DNA from: Podospora bellae-mahoneyi
Lineage: Eukaryota > Ascomycota > Sordariomycetes > Sordariales > Podosporaceae
DNA length: 64,000 bases
Assembly: GCF_035222275.1 (NCBI RefSeq)
Contig: NC_085881.1
Span: forward strand, 2,914,001 to 2,978,000
Reading direction: 5' to 3'
Shown: positions 1-10,374 of the stretch, one piece after another
Layout of the letters: every line of letters begins with the position of its first letter
Position numbering within the stretch: position 1 is the first letter of the stretch
Notes under the pieces: model-generated
What the model saw: only the letters and a program-made list of their open reading frames with translations
What the model was told of the DNA's origin: nothing
The model's database searches: none
Program-made: the position numbers and the translations under genes

Positions 1-659
1 CTCAGCTGAGCTTGCACGTCGATATTGTCGACTGTCAGGTGTATGCTGGAGCCAGGCGTCTTTTGGGTAGGAAGGTTTCGGTTCGGGACTACACCAACGT
101 TGTTGCTCGCATGAAGCACTGGGCAACGTTGCCTACCACCCGCCACGCGGTGCTTCATTCCTTCAAGCTTCTTCACCGTGTGCTGGTCGACCCACGGAGA
201 AGCAGCGGGAGCATCAGCAGCAGCGACCGTGACCGCATCGGTCTCGGGGGTGTTCACCTGCCCCCCATCGAGGTCCAGTCTTATTCCTGCCGCAGCGAGC
301 CCGACCCTCACCGGCCATGGGTCATGTACTACGCTGCCCTGTGTATCTGGTCGTTTGTGCGTGCTATCAGCAAGCATGACTCGGTTCACGACATGAGCAG
401 CCATCCTACTTCGCCGTTTCGGCCGCCGAAGGTGTTGCCGGTTAATTATCGGAGAGTGTCGGCTTATTTGTCGAATGTTGCGAATATGAACGAGTTGACG
501 GAGGCTACGGCGGGGACGTTGGTGGATGGCTTGTCGGATTTGTTGGAGGCGCTGCATTCGATTTTTGCGGAGGCGTACTCGGAGTTGTTGCATGAGGCGC
601 ATGATCGGTTGAAGATTTGTAAGGAGATGTTGGCTTCTGTTGGGGCGTCTGGTCCGTGA
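1..659 (+). CDS. C2H2-type fungal transcription factor, C-terminal part (partial at window edge)
   Basis: The frame is open from the left edge and ends at a stop at 657-659, so only about the last 218 residues are present and the start lies outside the window. The remaining part resembles the C-terminal half of the fungal-specific transcription factor domain found downstream of C2H2 zinc fingers: a conserved PWVMYYAALCIWSFVRAI-like helix near the middle, and a helical tail (LVDGLSDLLEALHSIFAEAYSELL) typical of the end of these regulators. It would act in the nucleus. No DNA-binding finger is in view, so the C2H2 assignment rests on the style of this tail. No intron is seen. Moderate confidence in the family; target genes cannot be told. 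Confidence 0.55.
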   Translation, partial: QLSLHVDIVDCQVYAGARRLLGRKVSVRDYTNVVARMKHWATLPTTRHAVLHSFKLLHRVLVDPRRSSGSISSSDRDRIGLGGVHLPPIEVQSYSCRSEPDPHRPWVMYYAALCIWSFVRAISKHDSVHDMSSHPTSPFRPPKVLPVNYRRVSAYLSNVANMNELTEATAGTLVDGLSDLLEALHSIFAEAYSELLHEAHDRLKICKEMLASVGASGP

Positions 660-1855
660 AGAGGATTGGAGAAGATGTGTGTTGGGTAAGGGCTGGAATC
701 CCTGGGGAGGAAGTGCGTATACCCCTTTATGATGTCGACATGATTTGAGATGATGGTACGTCGCCCTCGGTTGAACATGTGGAATATTGTCACTAACAAG
801 TGGATGCACAAGCATTGGATATGGAACATGCATGTATCATCAATTGGTATGGGAAGGCTATGTGTATGACGCCGTGGTTTGGTAGGGCAAAATCAGGTCA
901 GGCAGGTATTGGATGAGGGTAAACAGTCCGAGGCAACCCTGGCTGGGTAGACTCTTTTAAATACAAAGTTTCTTGGTTCAAGTGACTGTCACCCCTGTGA
1001 ATGAAGTTCATTCTCCTCTGGCTGGCCATCTTATAGGCGGCGGCGGCGAGTTCCCAGGTCATGCATTTGTCTCGATGCCTCTATCCAATTTCTGTCGCCG
1101 GAGGCCACGGAGGTAAATGGTCCCGGGGTGTTTGGCATGTCGTGTGTAGGTCTATGGACTTTGGACCGTATCACGGCTTTGATCTTGGGGTGCGTAATTT
1201 GGTATGTTGGGATGGGGGCAGAGGGGATGTTCATGAAGCTTTCTTGACTACCCTAGTAGGTTGACTACCCTAGGAGGTCTTCTCACTGCCTATCATGAAA
1301 GATCCTTCTCTGGATTTTCGGTCCATTTAGCTTGCAGTGACTCTCACTTCCAAAATCCCTTCACAGACGGGTTAGAATACCCCCAGCTTCTTTCCATCTA
1401 TTATTTCACGCAGGGGCATATAACAGGCCACATATCATGGTCAAAGCCAATGCAATAGGTGAAAATGGCTGAGGCTTTTCACCTGTGGAGACCTGTTCAT
1501 TCAATCTTGGCCATTTCTTCCACAGGCGCCATGGCGGGCAGCGCTTCTGGATCTAAGCAATCCAAAGTCTGGAAACCGTAGATTCGGAAGGCTTATCTTC
1601 ATTCATGCCACTGAAAACTTTACATCAGCCACCAGAAAAAAATGTCTCGCATTAAAAAAAAAAAAAAAAAGAGATTCCTTCCTTTTTTTCTTCGTCGGAA
1701 GCAGCGTCCATCCCATCACCAACCTCGGCAGAACATCCGTAACGTTCGTCAACCGACAACATCAAGTGTCAAGACAACATTCGTTCGAAGAACAGCAATC
1801 AATTCATCACTACCTATTCTATCCCGGTATATTGCGTTGTTCCACCACCGTAACA
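660..1855. other. Intergenic, no gene recognised; poly(A) run
   Basis: Only short unrelated open frames. The last part is pyrimidine-rich leader ahead of the gene at 1856, with a run of about 17 A at 1652-1670. Confidence 0.5.
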
Positions 1856-2452
1856 ATGCCCAAACCCAACCCCAACCGCGTCACCAAGCCGACCAAGTCC
1901 ACCAACCCACCCCTCACTCCCGCCCTCCGCCGCCCAACCCCCCTCCTCTCCCACCTCACCCCAAAACAACATTCAGCCACAATAACCTCCCGCCTCTCAG
2001 GCACCCCCGCTACAGGCGTCATCCCCCAGGGTTACAAACACCCCATCTCCGACCTTAGGTACGACCTACCCGAATGTACCTGGGATTCCCTCCTCGAATT
2101 CTACCGCCAAACCCAAGATTCCTACATCATGGAAGAAGAGATAAAAGCCGAAAGCGCAAGGCGCAACATCATGGGTGAACCCCCCTGTCCGAAAACACCA
2201 GAAAGGGTTGTCCCCCCGACTTACGATCCAGAGTATGCCATGCCAGATTACAGTTTCGGGGCGATTCTGGAGAGGTATAAAAGGCAGAAGGAGGAGAGTT
2301 TCGTCACGGAGGCGGAGATCAGGGAGGAGCAGAGGGGGAGGTCGGAGAGGGCCGGGAGGTGGCGGATGGCGAGGAGGGAAGAGGAAAAGGAGGTGGGGGC
2401 GATGGGGGGGGAGCAGACACCGCGTGCTAGTCGGGATGGGTCTTTGTCTTAG
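1856..2452 (+). CDS. Hypothetical protein with two related acidic helical segments
   Basis: A single-exon frame of 198 residues from the ATG at 1856, the first ATG in frame after a pyrimidine-rich leader. The N-terminal 65 residues are Pro/Thr-rich and probably disordered. Two segments resemble each other: around residues 75-110 (WDSLLEFYRQTQDSYIMEEE) and around 130-165 (FGAILERYKRQKEESFVTEA), each an aromatic-LLE-YR/K start followed by an acidic helix. The tail is very rich in Arg, Gly and Glu. I recognise no family. A further coding-like stretch at about 2530-2695 (ending NGTPE) could be a downstream exon, but I find no convincing splice pair joining it. Moderate confidence that it is a gene; function unknown. 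Confidence 0.5.
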   Translation: MPKPNPNRVTKPTKSTNPPLTPALRRPTPLLSHLTPKQHSATITSRLSGTPATGVIPQGYKHPISDLRYDLPECTWDSLLEFYRQTQDSYIMEEEIKAESARRNIMGEPPCPKTPERVVPPTYDPEYAMPDYSFGAILERYKRQKEESFVTEAEIREEQRGRSERAGRWRMARREEEKEVGAMGGEQTPRASRDGSLS

Positions 2453-2671
2453 GAGGGCAGAGGGACGCCAATGGCGGAGGGGAATGGTAATTACCAGCTG
2501 CAGCGGCAATGTCGGTGTGTGATCAACCCCTCTCCTATGCCTCAGCAGGCTGTTGCTGACCGGCAGGGATACCACCAGTATGCTCGCCCCCCTGCCACCC
2601 CGCCTGGCGGAGAACCGGATAAGGAGACGGTAGAGTGGGATGAGTGGATGTGCGGACAGCTGGCGGCGTAT

Positions 2672-3031
2672 TTACTGAATGGCACGCCCGAGTGAGGTGT
2701 CCAGGGGGATAGTGCGAGGAGAGAAGAGATCTGTCGACAGCGAGCGGGATTCGGTTGTATCAACACCCGAGGGCCAGGAGAAACCTTGGAAGCTTGGAGT
2801 CTCACGGTTGTAGTGTAAGTTCCAGCTGGTGAACGTTTCTGTGTTTGAGGCTGTTAGTGGCGCCGGTTTGCGCGCCGGTTGAGCCTGAGGCTCGACGTTG
2901 AGCTGTGGGTGGGACTGGAAGAAGAATGTGGAGGAAAGGTTTTTGCCAAAGGGCAAGGCTAGCGTGAGATTGCGTGGACGGTTAGGGTGTGACTTGCGGA
3001 TTCTGGGGTTTGGTTGTTGGACAGGCTTCAT
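2672..3031 (-). CDS. Possible small hypothetical gene
   Basis: A 119-residue frame starting at the ATG at 3031, about 90 nt downstream of a TATATAA-like box on the same strand (about 3120-3128). It is rich in Pro, Ser and Asn with no signal peptide, membrane segment or known motif. Its end overlaps the coding-like tail on the opposite strand at 2530-2695, so at most one of the two is likely real. Low confidence. Confidence 0.25.
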   Translation of the reverse strand: MKPVQQPNPRIRKSHPNRPRNLTLALPFGKNLSSTFFFQSHPQLNVEPQAQPARKPAPLTASNTETFTSWNLHYNRETPSFQGFSWPSGVDTTESRSLSTDLFSPRTIPLDTSLGRAIQ

Positions 3032-3670
3032 TGTTGGATGGTACGAGTTGGTCTAGATGTGGAGGTTGGATGAGATGGTTTGGGTTGATGGAGTTGGGCT
3101 TAGTGCAGTGGTGCTTCGGTTTATATAACTGCTCAGCCTCAGCAATACAACACACCATGTGGTTTGGCAGGGTTATTTGTTAGTTTCGGAGTCTTTCCCA
3201 CGTTTCTTGCGATACCCCTGGTTTTCTTTGTAGTGTTGATGTAGTTCATCGTCACACTATATCAATAGGAACAAGGTTTGTTCCAAAAATTATTATATGT
3301 GATAATGATATGTAATGAGTGGCTCGTGATGATCATCCTGACAAAATGAAATAAAGAAGATTTCAAGAAGGAGTGTCCGTAAATCTGACATATCCTATAT
3401 CCATCCATCCATCCCAACCAGCGGTCTCAGGCTCGTCTCAAGATGTGATCATCAACCCATACATTCCCTATTCACAGTTCCCCTTATTCACAGTTCCCCT
3501 TATGCACAGTTCCCCTTATGCACAGTTCTCCCAGTGGCTTGTGCGCTTCAGTGCTCGGAGCCTTGGCCCGTTTGGTTTGAGGAGCATTTAGCAAAAGCTG
3601 CCCAAAACGGGTCCCAGAGCAGGGAGTGATTCGACGCAGCCGCAAAGCTGTTGAATGTTAGAGACAAAAG
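3032..3670. other. Intergenic with a 16-bp tandem repeat
   Basis: AT-rich stretch without a convincing gene. It holds four tandem copies of a 16-bp unit at 3471-3533 (listed separately) and a short ATCC run near 3402-3416. Confidence 0.5.
3471..3533. repeat. 16-bp tandem repeat, about four copies
   Basis: The unit TTCACAGTTCCCCTTA is repeated with T/G variation at its second base; the last copy is diverged. No function apparent. Confidence 0.8.
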
Positions 3671-3672
3671 AG

Positions 3673-3990
3673 CTAAATATCGGCCAACGAAGAAAGGGCT
3701 TCACGTACAGGAGCGATGTTGGTGACACCGCCAAGGCAGGCTGCGATATTGCTGAGGCTCAAAGTTGGAATGGCACCAAGCAGGCAAAGAGCCTGGAAGA
3801 GAGGGATGCCGACGAGGCTGTTGACGCAGGTGTTGACGTCCACTGGAGTAAGGATGACCTGGTGGTCTACAAGGACGGGGGCAGTGTCCGTCTGGGCGGG
3901 GGCAGCAAGGCCGGTGGTAATAGATACTGAGAGGATGTAGGTACTGTTAGTAATGATGTTGTTGGAAAGGTGGTAAAGACAATTGAAGGC
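3673..3990 (-). CDS. Small secreted-protein-like frame without a clear start codon
   Basis: The frame ends at 3673 and encodes a leader-like hydrophobic stretch (TYILSVSITTGLAAPAQ) followed by about 68 residues with three Cys (VNTCVNS, ALCLLG, AACLGG) and an Ala/Leu/Ile-rich tail. A good TATA box (TATAAAAG) lies at 4054-4047 on the same strand, so transcription should begin near 4020. Between that point and the leader no in-frame ATG is present; the only upstream ATG in frame (4107) lies before the TATA box. A non-AUG start, a missed 5' exon or a lost start are all possible. The Cys pattern does not fit the eight-Cys hydrophobins. Low to moderate confidence. Confidence 0.35.
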   Translation of the reverse strand, partial: AFNCLYHLSNNIITNSTYILSVSITTGLAAPAQTDTAPVLVDHQVILTPVDVNTCVNSLVGIPLFQALCLLGAIPTLSLSNIAACLGGVTNIAPVREALSSLADI

Positions 3991-4046
3991 TTGAGTGCTT
4001 GATGGAAAGAAAAGAGTTGACGTGTTGTTCAGGGATGGCGTGCGCT

Positions 4047-4054
4047 CTTTTATA
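4047..4054 (-). promoter_or_regulatory. TATA box (TATAAAAG)
   Basis: A consensus TATA box about 65 nt upstream of the leader-like sequence of the small secreted frame on the same strand. Confidence 0.55.
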
Positions 4055-4107
4055 GTATTTTCCGGTCTCCCATCATCGGTCTCCCTCATCGGATCCTGTC
4101 CTCCCAT

Positions 4108-5411
4108 GGAGGTGAAGTCGGATACGGAGCAGAGCGCAACGTGACTTCGGTCATTGGTTCAGCTCTCTTCGACTACCACCATCCTTTGGAGTTGATGTCG
4201 GAACGCACATCTCAAGGGGGTTCTGAACCCCACCTCGCATCATGAGGTGCCTTCGTTTCCAAGGCCTGCACAATCACAAGGCGGTCCTCAACTGGACTAT
4301 CGACAGCGGCAAGTCGACAACACTGTGTGGTGGACGAAAGCAACCCCTCCTGCAGGACGCATCTTTGTCAAGGACAACTTCCTGAACTTGACTTCCAATA
4401 GAATTCTGAGAAAATCCTACAGATTCGTTAAGGCCATCTATCTTCACGCATATACTGTCCCTATCTGGTAGTGATAGACAGCATAGCAGGGAACAAGACA
4501 CTCGGTGAGCAACCACCTTGTGAATAGGGGGGTGCCTGACAGGGCAAAAGAAAACAATGACACTTCGGCTGGGGTCGGCGGCAGCTTGCACAGAATGGCT
4601 CGCTTCGGCACGAACAGATGAAGGAAGTCGGCCGGCAGCGTGGCCCATGGGGGGTGGTAATCCGTCGGGATCAGCCGCCATCATGGCCCATCAGATACAA
4701 GTTACACCAATAGATACATCATAAAACCGCTCTAGGCCTCGTCAGCAAAATATGGCAGAATTCGACGATAAAAGCCGGAAGCACGGCAATTTGCCGCCGC
4801 ACCAACAAACAAGCAAGCACGTTGAGGGCCCTCATCCATGCAGCGGCGGTGTGTTGCAGAAGGCTGCTTCTTTTCTGGAAGTGAGGCCAGCCAAAATCAG
4901 TAGTCGAGGTCCCGTCACTCACCACCAACCAGCTTCCGGCTCAGCGCTTGCCAGTCCCAGTCTCGCCAGGCCCTACAAAATTTCCATCGAGTTCTATAAA
5001 ACATTGGACGACACACATTCTTGGCGCGATCCCTATTCTTGTTCTTGGGACATGTGGCTTTCATACCAAGAGGAAGTTGGTGTATGAACTCGGTTATTTC
5101 GGGCTTGGAGGTGAAGAAGTCTGAACCCTTCGACACCCAACAAAGCCAGGAGGAAGTGAGGATTCTACACCCTCATTAGCATCCTATCTGCAAGCCGAGA
5201 GTCTTCATCTGTTTGCGTACACTTTTAAGAGATAATACCCAAAAAAAACATCCCCGCATGCTTCTCATGTGGACAATCCGAGACCCTTCTTTCCGAGACC
5301 TCCGCTTGCCGCCTCAAACAGTGTGCAACAGCAGCAGCAACTGACATTAAAATATCATTGAGCTGGCGGCAATGGACGTCGAGTGCAGAGGTCCAGACCG
5401 AAATCGACCGA
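4108..5411. other. Intergenic, no gene recognised
   Basis: About 1.3 kb with only short overlapping open frames on both strands, none with recognisable motifs or paired splice signals. Confidence 0.5.
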
Positions 5412-6235
5412 TTACTCCTTGATCTCGCGTTTGTGAAAGACACCTGCAAAAGAACGAAATCAGCAACTTGAGCAAAAGCTGGATTCTTGATGAGCATCAA
5501 ACAGGAATCAAAAGTCCAAGCACCCAACATTCGGATTTCCCTTCCTGACAAACCCCAAAACCTTCTCCCACCAACAATCCTCCACACTATCGAATCCTTC
5601 GTGACAACTTCCCAATCTCACTCGGACGAAATTCCCCTGGCAAGAAAAAAAAGCACACCTACCATTGATCTCAGGCATCCAAGAAGCCCTCTCTTTGCAA
5701 AAGAACTCCCCCTTTGGCGGGATATTTTCTGGCTCATCAAGAGACCCCCACATGACATACCGAAACTTGTCGGCTGCTTCTTTCTGCCATTTCTCGATTA
5801 GTCCATTGTGTACGTAAAGCCATCCTTCAGTATCATATCTCCCGCAAAACATCGTGATCCAAAAAACCATCTCTGAAGTCCTGACAGTCAAGTTGGCTGT
5901 CCCATCACTCCCCCAAATACGGGATGCAATCAAGAGGGCGAGAAGGTACTTACACCATACTCGCAAATAAAAACCCCACACTCCCCGCAAAACTCCCTCG
6001 TCACTCCGTTTTGCTGCGTGTACTTCTTGAGCGTCTCTGTCCCTTCATTGTACGAGAAAGCATCCAAGGCAACCTTGGCTGTGAGTCCGTAATTTGTCCC
6101 AAAGGCTCGCTTGCAGGACTTGCAGTGACAAAGTGTTGTCCGAGCATCTTCCACCGAGTTGAGGGTGAGGGTGTACTGGACGGTTTTGCAGGTGCAGCCT
6201 CCTTTGAGTTGGGTCTTGGAGTGAGAGGAGGACAT
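5412..6235 (-). CDS. GFA (glutathione-dependent formaldehyde-activating)/CENP-V-type zinc protein
   Basis: Three exons read 6235-5954, 5783-5663 and 5443-5412, giving 144 residues; introns of 170 and 219 nt have GTAAGT/CAG and GTAGGT/CAG ends. The GFA fold is shown by the Cys sets: C14 and C16 (GGCTCK), C36, C38 and C41 (CHCKSC), C83 and C86 (CGEC), which bind two zinc ions in this family, and by the family signature GSLDEPENIPPKGEFF and the ending WMPEINGVFHKREIKE. Family members bind glutathione adducts such as S-hydroxymethylglutathione; many fungal paralogs have unknown substrates, so the reaction here is not proven. The MSSS start was preferred because the upstream sequence is Thr-rich low complexity from a GGT repeat. 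High confidence in family and exon structure. Confidence 0.85.
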
Positions 6236-6283
6236 TGTGCGTGCTTGAGGGTAGAAGTTGATGGGGTGGTGAGTGGTAATCTT

Positions 6284-6308
6284 GGTGGTGGTGGTGGTGG
6301 TGGTGGTC
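6284..6308. repeat. GGT trinucleotide repeat
   Basis: About eight GGT units just upstream of the GFA-family gene, in its presumed 5' leader. Confidence 0.85.
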
Positions 6309-6774
6309 GGTAAGAGTAGTAAGCGTGGGGTGTAAGTGGTGGTGGTAGTGGTGACTAGTGTGGACTTGATTCGAAGGGGGGAGAGGATGCAGGTGCGCAT
6401 TGATGAGTTGCCAATTCCTGGGAAAGAAAAGAAATGGATGATTGTTGATGGCTGGAGAGATCAAAGTCGCGTGGCTTGTGGGATAGGGGGCCTGTGGTGG
6501 GTGGTGTCCTTTTGTGACGTCAATGATTTCGCTGCTTGGTTGAAGTGAGTACTTTCGACATCCCACTTCTCTCACAGTCTCACTCATCATCCCTCCTACC
6601 TCTCATGTCGAAGACCCTCTTCCTAATTTGCACCTGGCTCTTCAAATTCTGGTTTCTCTTGCATTTTGCATGCCATTCATCGCATAAATCCCTCTGCTGA
6701 TCAACTCTGTCTTGGAGTTGCCAATTCATCTCTTCTTAAATGGTAGTCACGATACTATATACGTCCAATCAGAA
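6309..6774. other. Promoter region between GFA gene and tRNA
   Basis: No gene seen. Contains further GTGG-rich sequence near 6331-6355. Confidence 0.5.
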
Positions 6775-6879
6775 GCCCGATTAGCTCAGCTGGTTAGAGC
6801 GTCGTACTAATATTCCTCTCATATATTTGAGGCATATCAAGTCATGCGAAGGTCAACAGTTCAATCCTGTTATTGGGCA
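6775..6879 (+). tRNA. tRNA-Ile (anticodon AAU) with a 31-nt intron
   Basis: The acceptor stem GCCCGAT (6775-6781) pairs with ATTGGGC (6872-6878), followed by discriminator A at 6879. The D arm with box A is TAGCTCAGCTGGTTA. The anticodon stem TCGTA/TGCGA encloses CT-AAT-A, giving anticodon AAU at 6809-6811. An intron fits 6813-6843, one base 3' of the anticodon, the canonical eukaryotic position. The T arm AACAG-TTCAATC-CTGTT holds box B. Runs of T follow at 6885-6888 and 6893-6897 for Pol III termination. High confidence. Confidence 0.93.
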
Positions 6880-6884
6880 CATTC

Positions 6885-6897
6885 TTTTACCATTTTT
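6885..6897 (+). terminator. Pol III T-run terminator of tRNA-Ile
   Basis: TTTT and TTTTT runs begin six bases after the tRNA 3' end. Confidence 0.7.
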
Positions 6898-7002
6898 ATT
6901 TTACTTTTGACTTTCTATCAAGTCATTAATTATTTTTTATAATTCTGATAATGAACGCTAATGCTATGGTTTTGTTACCCCATCCCTCATTTTATCCTTC
7001 CC

Positions 7003-8547
7003 TTACTCAACAAGCTTGGTACCCCTGATGACAACACCAGCCTTGACAATCTGGCCGTTACCAACATCAAACTCCTTGAGCAAAGCCAAGTTCTCCGACG
7101 CAAGGACCTCCTCAAGAGGCACCTCAACAGCGCCAATCTCGTTTTCGCCATCCATCAGGGCAATTCTTACAGGAGCAGCACCTTCGATGCTGCCAGAGAG
7201 AGGAATGCGGAAAGTATTGTCAAAGTGAGGGTTCTGGATATCCTCAGCGCCTCCCGGAACATCACACTTGACGACGGTCTGGAACTTGTGCGCGCCCCAG
7301 GTGATGGCGACGCTGGGCTTGAGCTGCTCGCGAGCACCCTTGAGGTTCTTGACAGCAGCAACAAGGACGGCGAGCAAGCCCTTGATCTCTGCGGGGTTCT
7401 CATCGCCGATGATGCTGGTGGCATCGGGGATGAATTGGTAGTATTTGCCGCTGACAGTAAGCTTGCCCGCGGTCTCCTCGCCCTTGTGCATGAGGGTAAG
7501 ATCCTGCTTCTGACCATGAGCCAGGAGGAGGTTCCTGACAGTGATGGTGGCGAGGCCAATGTCATCGTCGGAAGCGGTGTCTGAGTCCTTGACATCCAAC
7601 GCCAGCAACTGATCGTGATCGGAGACGATAAAGTCTCTGGTCTCGTTCCACTCGGGGTGGTGGTTGTCCTTGACCGTGGCTGTCTTCCAGCCGGGAGTCT
7701 CGCCTGAGAGGGAGGTGGTGACGTAGCAGTCTGGGACATCGTGGACGAGCTTCTTGAAAATGTTCTTGGACTTGAGCTCCTCGCCAAAGTTGCTTCCTGA
7801 CTCGATGGTGAGACGGACGACACCGACTGGGAGCTGGTAGGTCTTGAAGTAATCGTTGAATGGGTCAAGCTTCACGAGGAAGCGGTTAGGAAGGACGGCC
7901 ATGCCGGCAATGATGGACTGGACGACCTTGCGGACGCAAGAGTCGATGAAGCCAAGATTGGCAATGTTGGCGCCATCTGTGTAGGTAAACTTGAGGTAAG
8001 GGGGGTTGATGAAGGAGACTTGGGCGGCGCCAATCTGCGAGTCTGTTAGTAAGGCATGCCTAGACTTGCGCCAAAGAACCTCGGTCAACTTACAAGAGGG
8101 ATCACATTGGTGATTGGGCAGAGCAGGATAGATAGTCTGCCACTGAGCTTGACGTGCTCAACGCCCACCTTAGGAATCATCTTCCCGTCCATCTCGATAT
8201 CGCAGTTGCCATCCCAGTTGACATCCAAGTCCAGCTTGATACCACCGTTGTCAACCTTGTGCACATCCACGTTGGAGAAGGTCATGGGCTGAACGCCCAA
8301 GTCAATCTTGGCGAAGTGAAGTGTGTTCAGGGGAGCAGGAAGCATCTGCGCGAACATGGGCTCAGCAATCTGCTTGATCATGGCGCCACCGGCAACACAG
8401 ATGTTGGGCCATAGGTGACCAACGAGGTCGTTCAGGAAACCTGTATGTTTGTCAGTTGAATCCCGAGTCTTGTTTGTGGGTGGAACATGACATACCCGCT
8501 GACTCGGGACCGCCAGAGGCAGTGAGAGTCTCTACTAGGGACGCCAT
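7003..8547 (-). CDS. SMP- and C2-domain lipid-binding protein (synaptotagmin-like)
   Basis: Exons 8547-8496, 8440-8094 and 8034-7003 give 476 residues; the second intron shows a CTTACTAAC branch site. Residues about 18-200 look like an SMP domain, the tubular lipid-transfer fold of extended synaptotagmins and tricalbins, and two C2-like regions follow (about 207-330 and 350-470). The first C2 has a Pro-Glu-Trp-Asn core (HHPEWNETRDF) and Asp-rich loops (DVKDSDTASDDD) that could bind calcium; the second is poorer in acidic loop residues. Family members tether ER to plasma membrane and move lipids. Unlike classic tricalbins there is no N-terminal membrane hairpin, so the protein may be soluble or recruited. 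High confidence in architecture, moderate in role. Confidence 0.8.
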
Positions 8548-9621
8548 GGTGTGTGATGTGTGTGAGACTAGGGGACCGTAACTAGGGAATAGGCCGCAAC
8601 TAGCAGAGTCAACTGTGAAGAAGTTAAAATATGGCAGAAACACAGCAACGAGTTGGGCAAACGTATCATATATACCCAAACCGGGTCTGGCTGTGCACAG
8701 CAACGCGAAGAGGGAGCAGGAGGAGGGGCTGCGGGGTCCTGGGTCCCGCTGCCTTGGCATCCGATCAGTTGTGGACTTTCGATAGCAATCGCTTGGCGGT
8801 GGGGTGATACGAGTGACGTCAAACTCTTGCCATGCATACGGTGACGAGTGGTTTTTTCTGTTTGGACTGATTTCAACAAATCATTGAGGCCAAAACAAGC
8901 ACAAGGGCCAAGATCCGGTCATCTTGTCTCATGGTTTCAGGTAGGAATGTTGGGCTTGGAGGCACGCTGACGTTGCAGCTGGGGAAGTCGGGCAGTGCAA
9001 GAGCAAAAGAGCTGAAGGTGGAGTATGCCGAATTCGGAAAAGTGAGGGTATTCCCAGCTGAGTCAGGAGTGGGGATGTTCGTTGTTTGCGGAGGCCGCCG
9101 CCAGGCCACCCCCGGTGGACGGCTCAACAAAAAATGGAGAGACTCGTTTGCTGCGTGTTACTGATTTTTGCTGATCTCATAAACAAGCAATCAAGAAGCT
9201 TCCCATTCGGCTCTTGAGGAGCGGCCTTCAAACGACCCGGAGATCGTGACGATAGCAGCGTCTAATCACGGTGTGCTGCGAACAATCGTCCCTATCGATA
9301 AGGCCCAAGCATATGCGCCCAACGGTCGATCGATTGGCGGTTTAGCAGGGGTTATTGAGGGGAAATGCGACCTGAATTCAGGGGTTCAGGGGCGAGTGAG
9401 AGGTAGGTAATAAACAACACCAAGCATACAACAGACTATGGAAGTTTCGCGGATAACCACAGATCAAAAGTTCAAGATTTTGGGACAAGTTCAATAATTT
9501 GTTTAAAAAATACGATTAAGATCATTGATCAGATTCAGGCTCACATTCTATTTTTAGAGGCCAGCTCTTCATTATCTCCAGGAGTGGTATTTTTGGCAAC
9601 TAAAACCTACCTTGCCAGTGT
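8548..9621. other. Intergenic, no gene recognised
   Basis: About 1.1 kb serving as promoter of the SMP/C2 gene and 3' flank of the RING gene. The part from 9470 to 9600 is AT-rich. No coding motif seen. Confidence 0.5.
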
Positions 9622-10374
9622 CTACTGTAGACCGAAGAAACCAACAGGAGGAGGTTGCGGGACACGGCCACGCCATGAGTGCCCCTCCCTGACGAGCTGC
9701 TGACGAAGCTGGTCGAGGAGATAATTCTGCTCATTATTACGAGGGGGCGCAACCCAGGGTGCAAAATATGTACCATTAGCATTAGGTGGGAAGGCCGCTC
9801 GCTGCTCAAAATCGGTCAGCTCGAGAGCACCGCCAGCGGAATGAAGCAAGATATTCCTGACCTGAAAGTCATCATAGCCCTCTTGCCGAAGCTCAGTGAT
9901 ATGTCGGGCAATGTAGTTCATTCTGTCGACCCGACAGTTGTGGCAGAAGTTGGGGATAGACCCCTCATCGTCTTTGGTAGGGGGGATGTTGATGGGGGAG
10001 TAGGTCTCCACTGGGAGGTCCCAGGCATAGGCAGGGTGTGTGCAGCCGTTGGAAGCAACCTGGCTCGTAGTATACACCAATTTGTGTCGGCAGGTGGGGC
10101 AAGTGACGGCCTTACCGGCTTCTGTCAGATGTTTTTCCCAGCGCCCGTAGCAAGCCTTGCACATCATGTGCCCGCAGAAAAGAGCTACTCCCGGGTGGGC
10201 ATTGGCAATATTTTGTGGAGGAGTGGCAGGGGTGAGGATCTCGTCCTTGTCGAGGCAGATGACACAGTGCACAACAGGCGTTGTGGTGGCACCGGGGTAG
10301 TTTCCGAGACGGTTTTCCTGAATCCAAGCCTTGAGTGTAGGCCAGTACTGAAGCTCTGCTCTTTGAGAGGCCAT
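9622..10374 (-). CDS. RING-HC finger protein, putative E3 ubiquitin ligase
   Basis: A single exon of 250 residues starting at the ATG at 10374. A complete C3HC4 RING lies at C37-C40-C67-H69-C72-C75-C92-C95 (HCVICLDKDE, ALFCGHMMCKACY, CPTCRHKLV), the zinc-binding arrangement of RING E3 ligases that recruit E2 enzymes. Further Cys/His residues at about 115 (GCTHPAY) and 143-146 (FCHNC) may form another metal site. A helical region with a DFEQRAAF stretch and a Pro-rich end follow. No membrane segment or signal peptide. The substrate cannot be told. High confidence in the RING. Confidence 0.82.
   Translation of the reverse strand: MASQRAELQYWPTLKAWIQENRLGNYPGATTTPVVHCVICLDKDEILTPATPPQNIANAHPGVALFCGHMMCKACYGRWEKHLTEAGKAVTCPTCRHKLVYTTSQVASNGCTHPAYAWDLPVETYSPINIPPTKDDEGSIPNFCHNCRVDRMNYIARHITELRQEGYDDFQVRNILLHSAGGALELTDFEQRAAFPPNANGTYFAPWVAPPRNNEQNYLLDQLRQQLVREGHSWRGRVPQPPPVGFFGLQ

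Noticed and set aside
3673-3990. Hydrophobin identity for the small secreted frame
   Set aside because: Only three Cys in the likely mature part and no CC pairs, whereas hydrophobins have eight Cys with two CC pairs.
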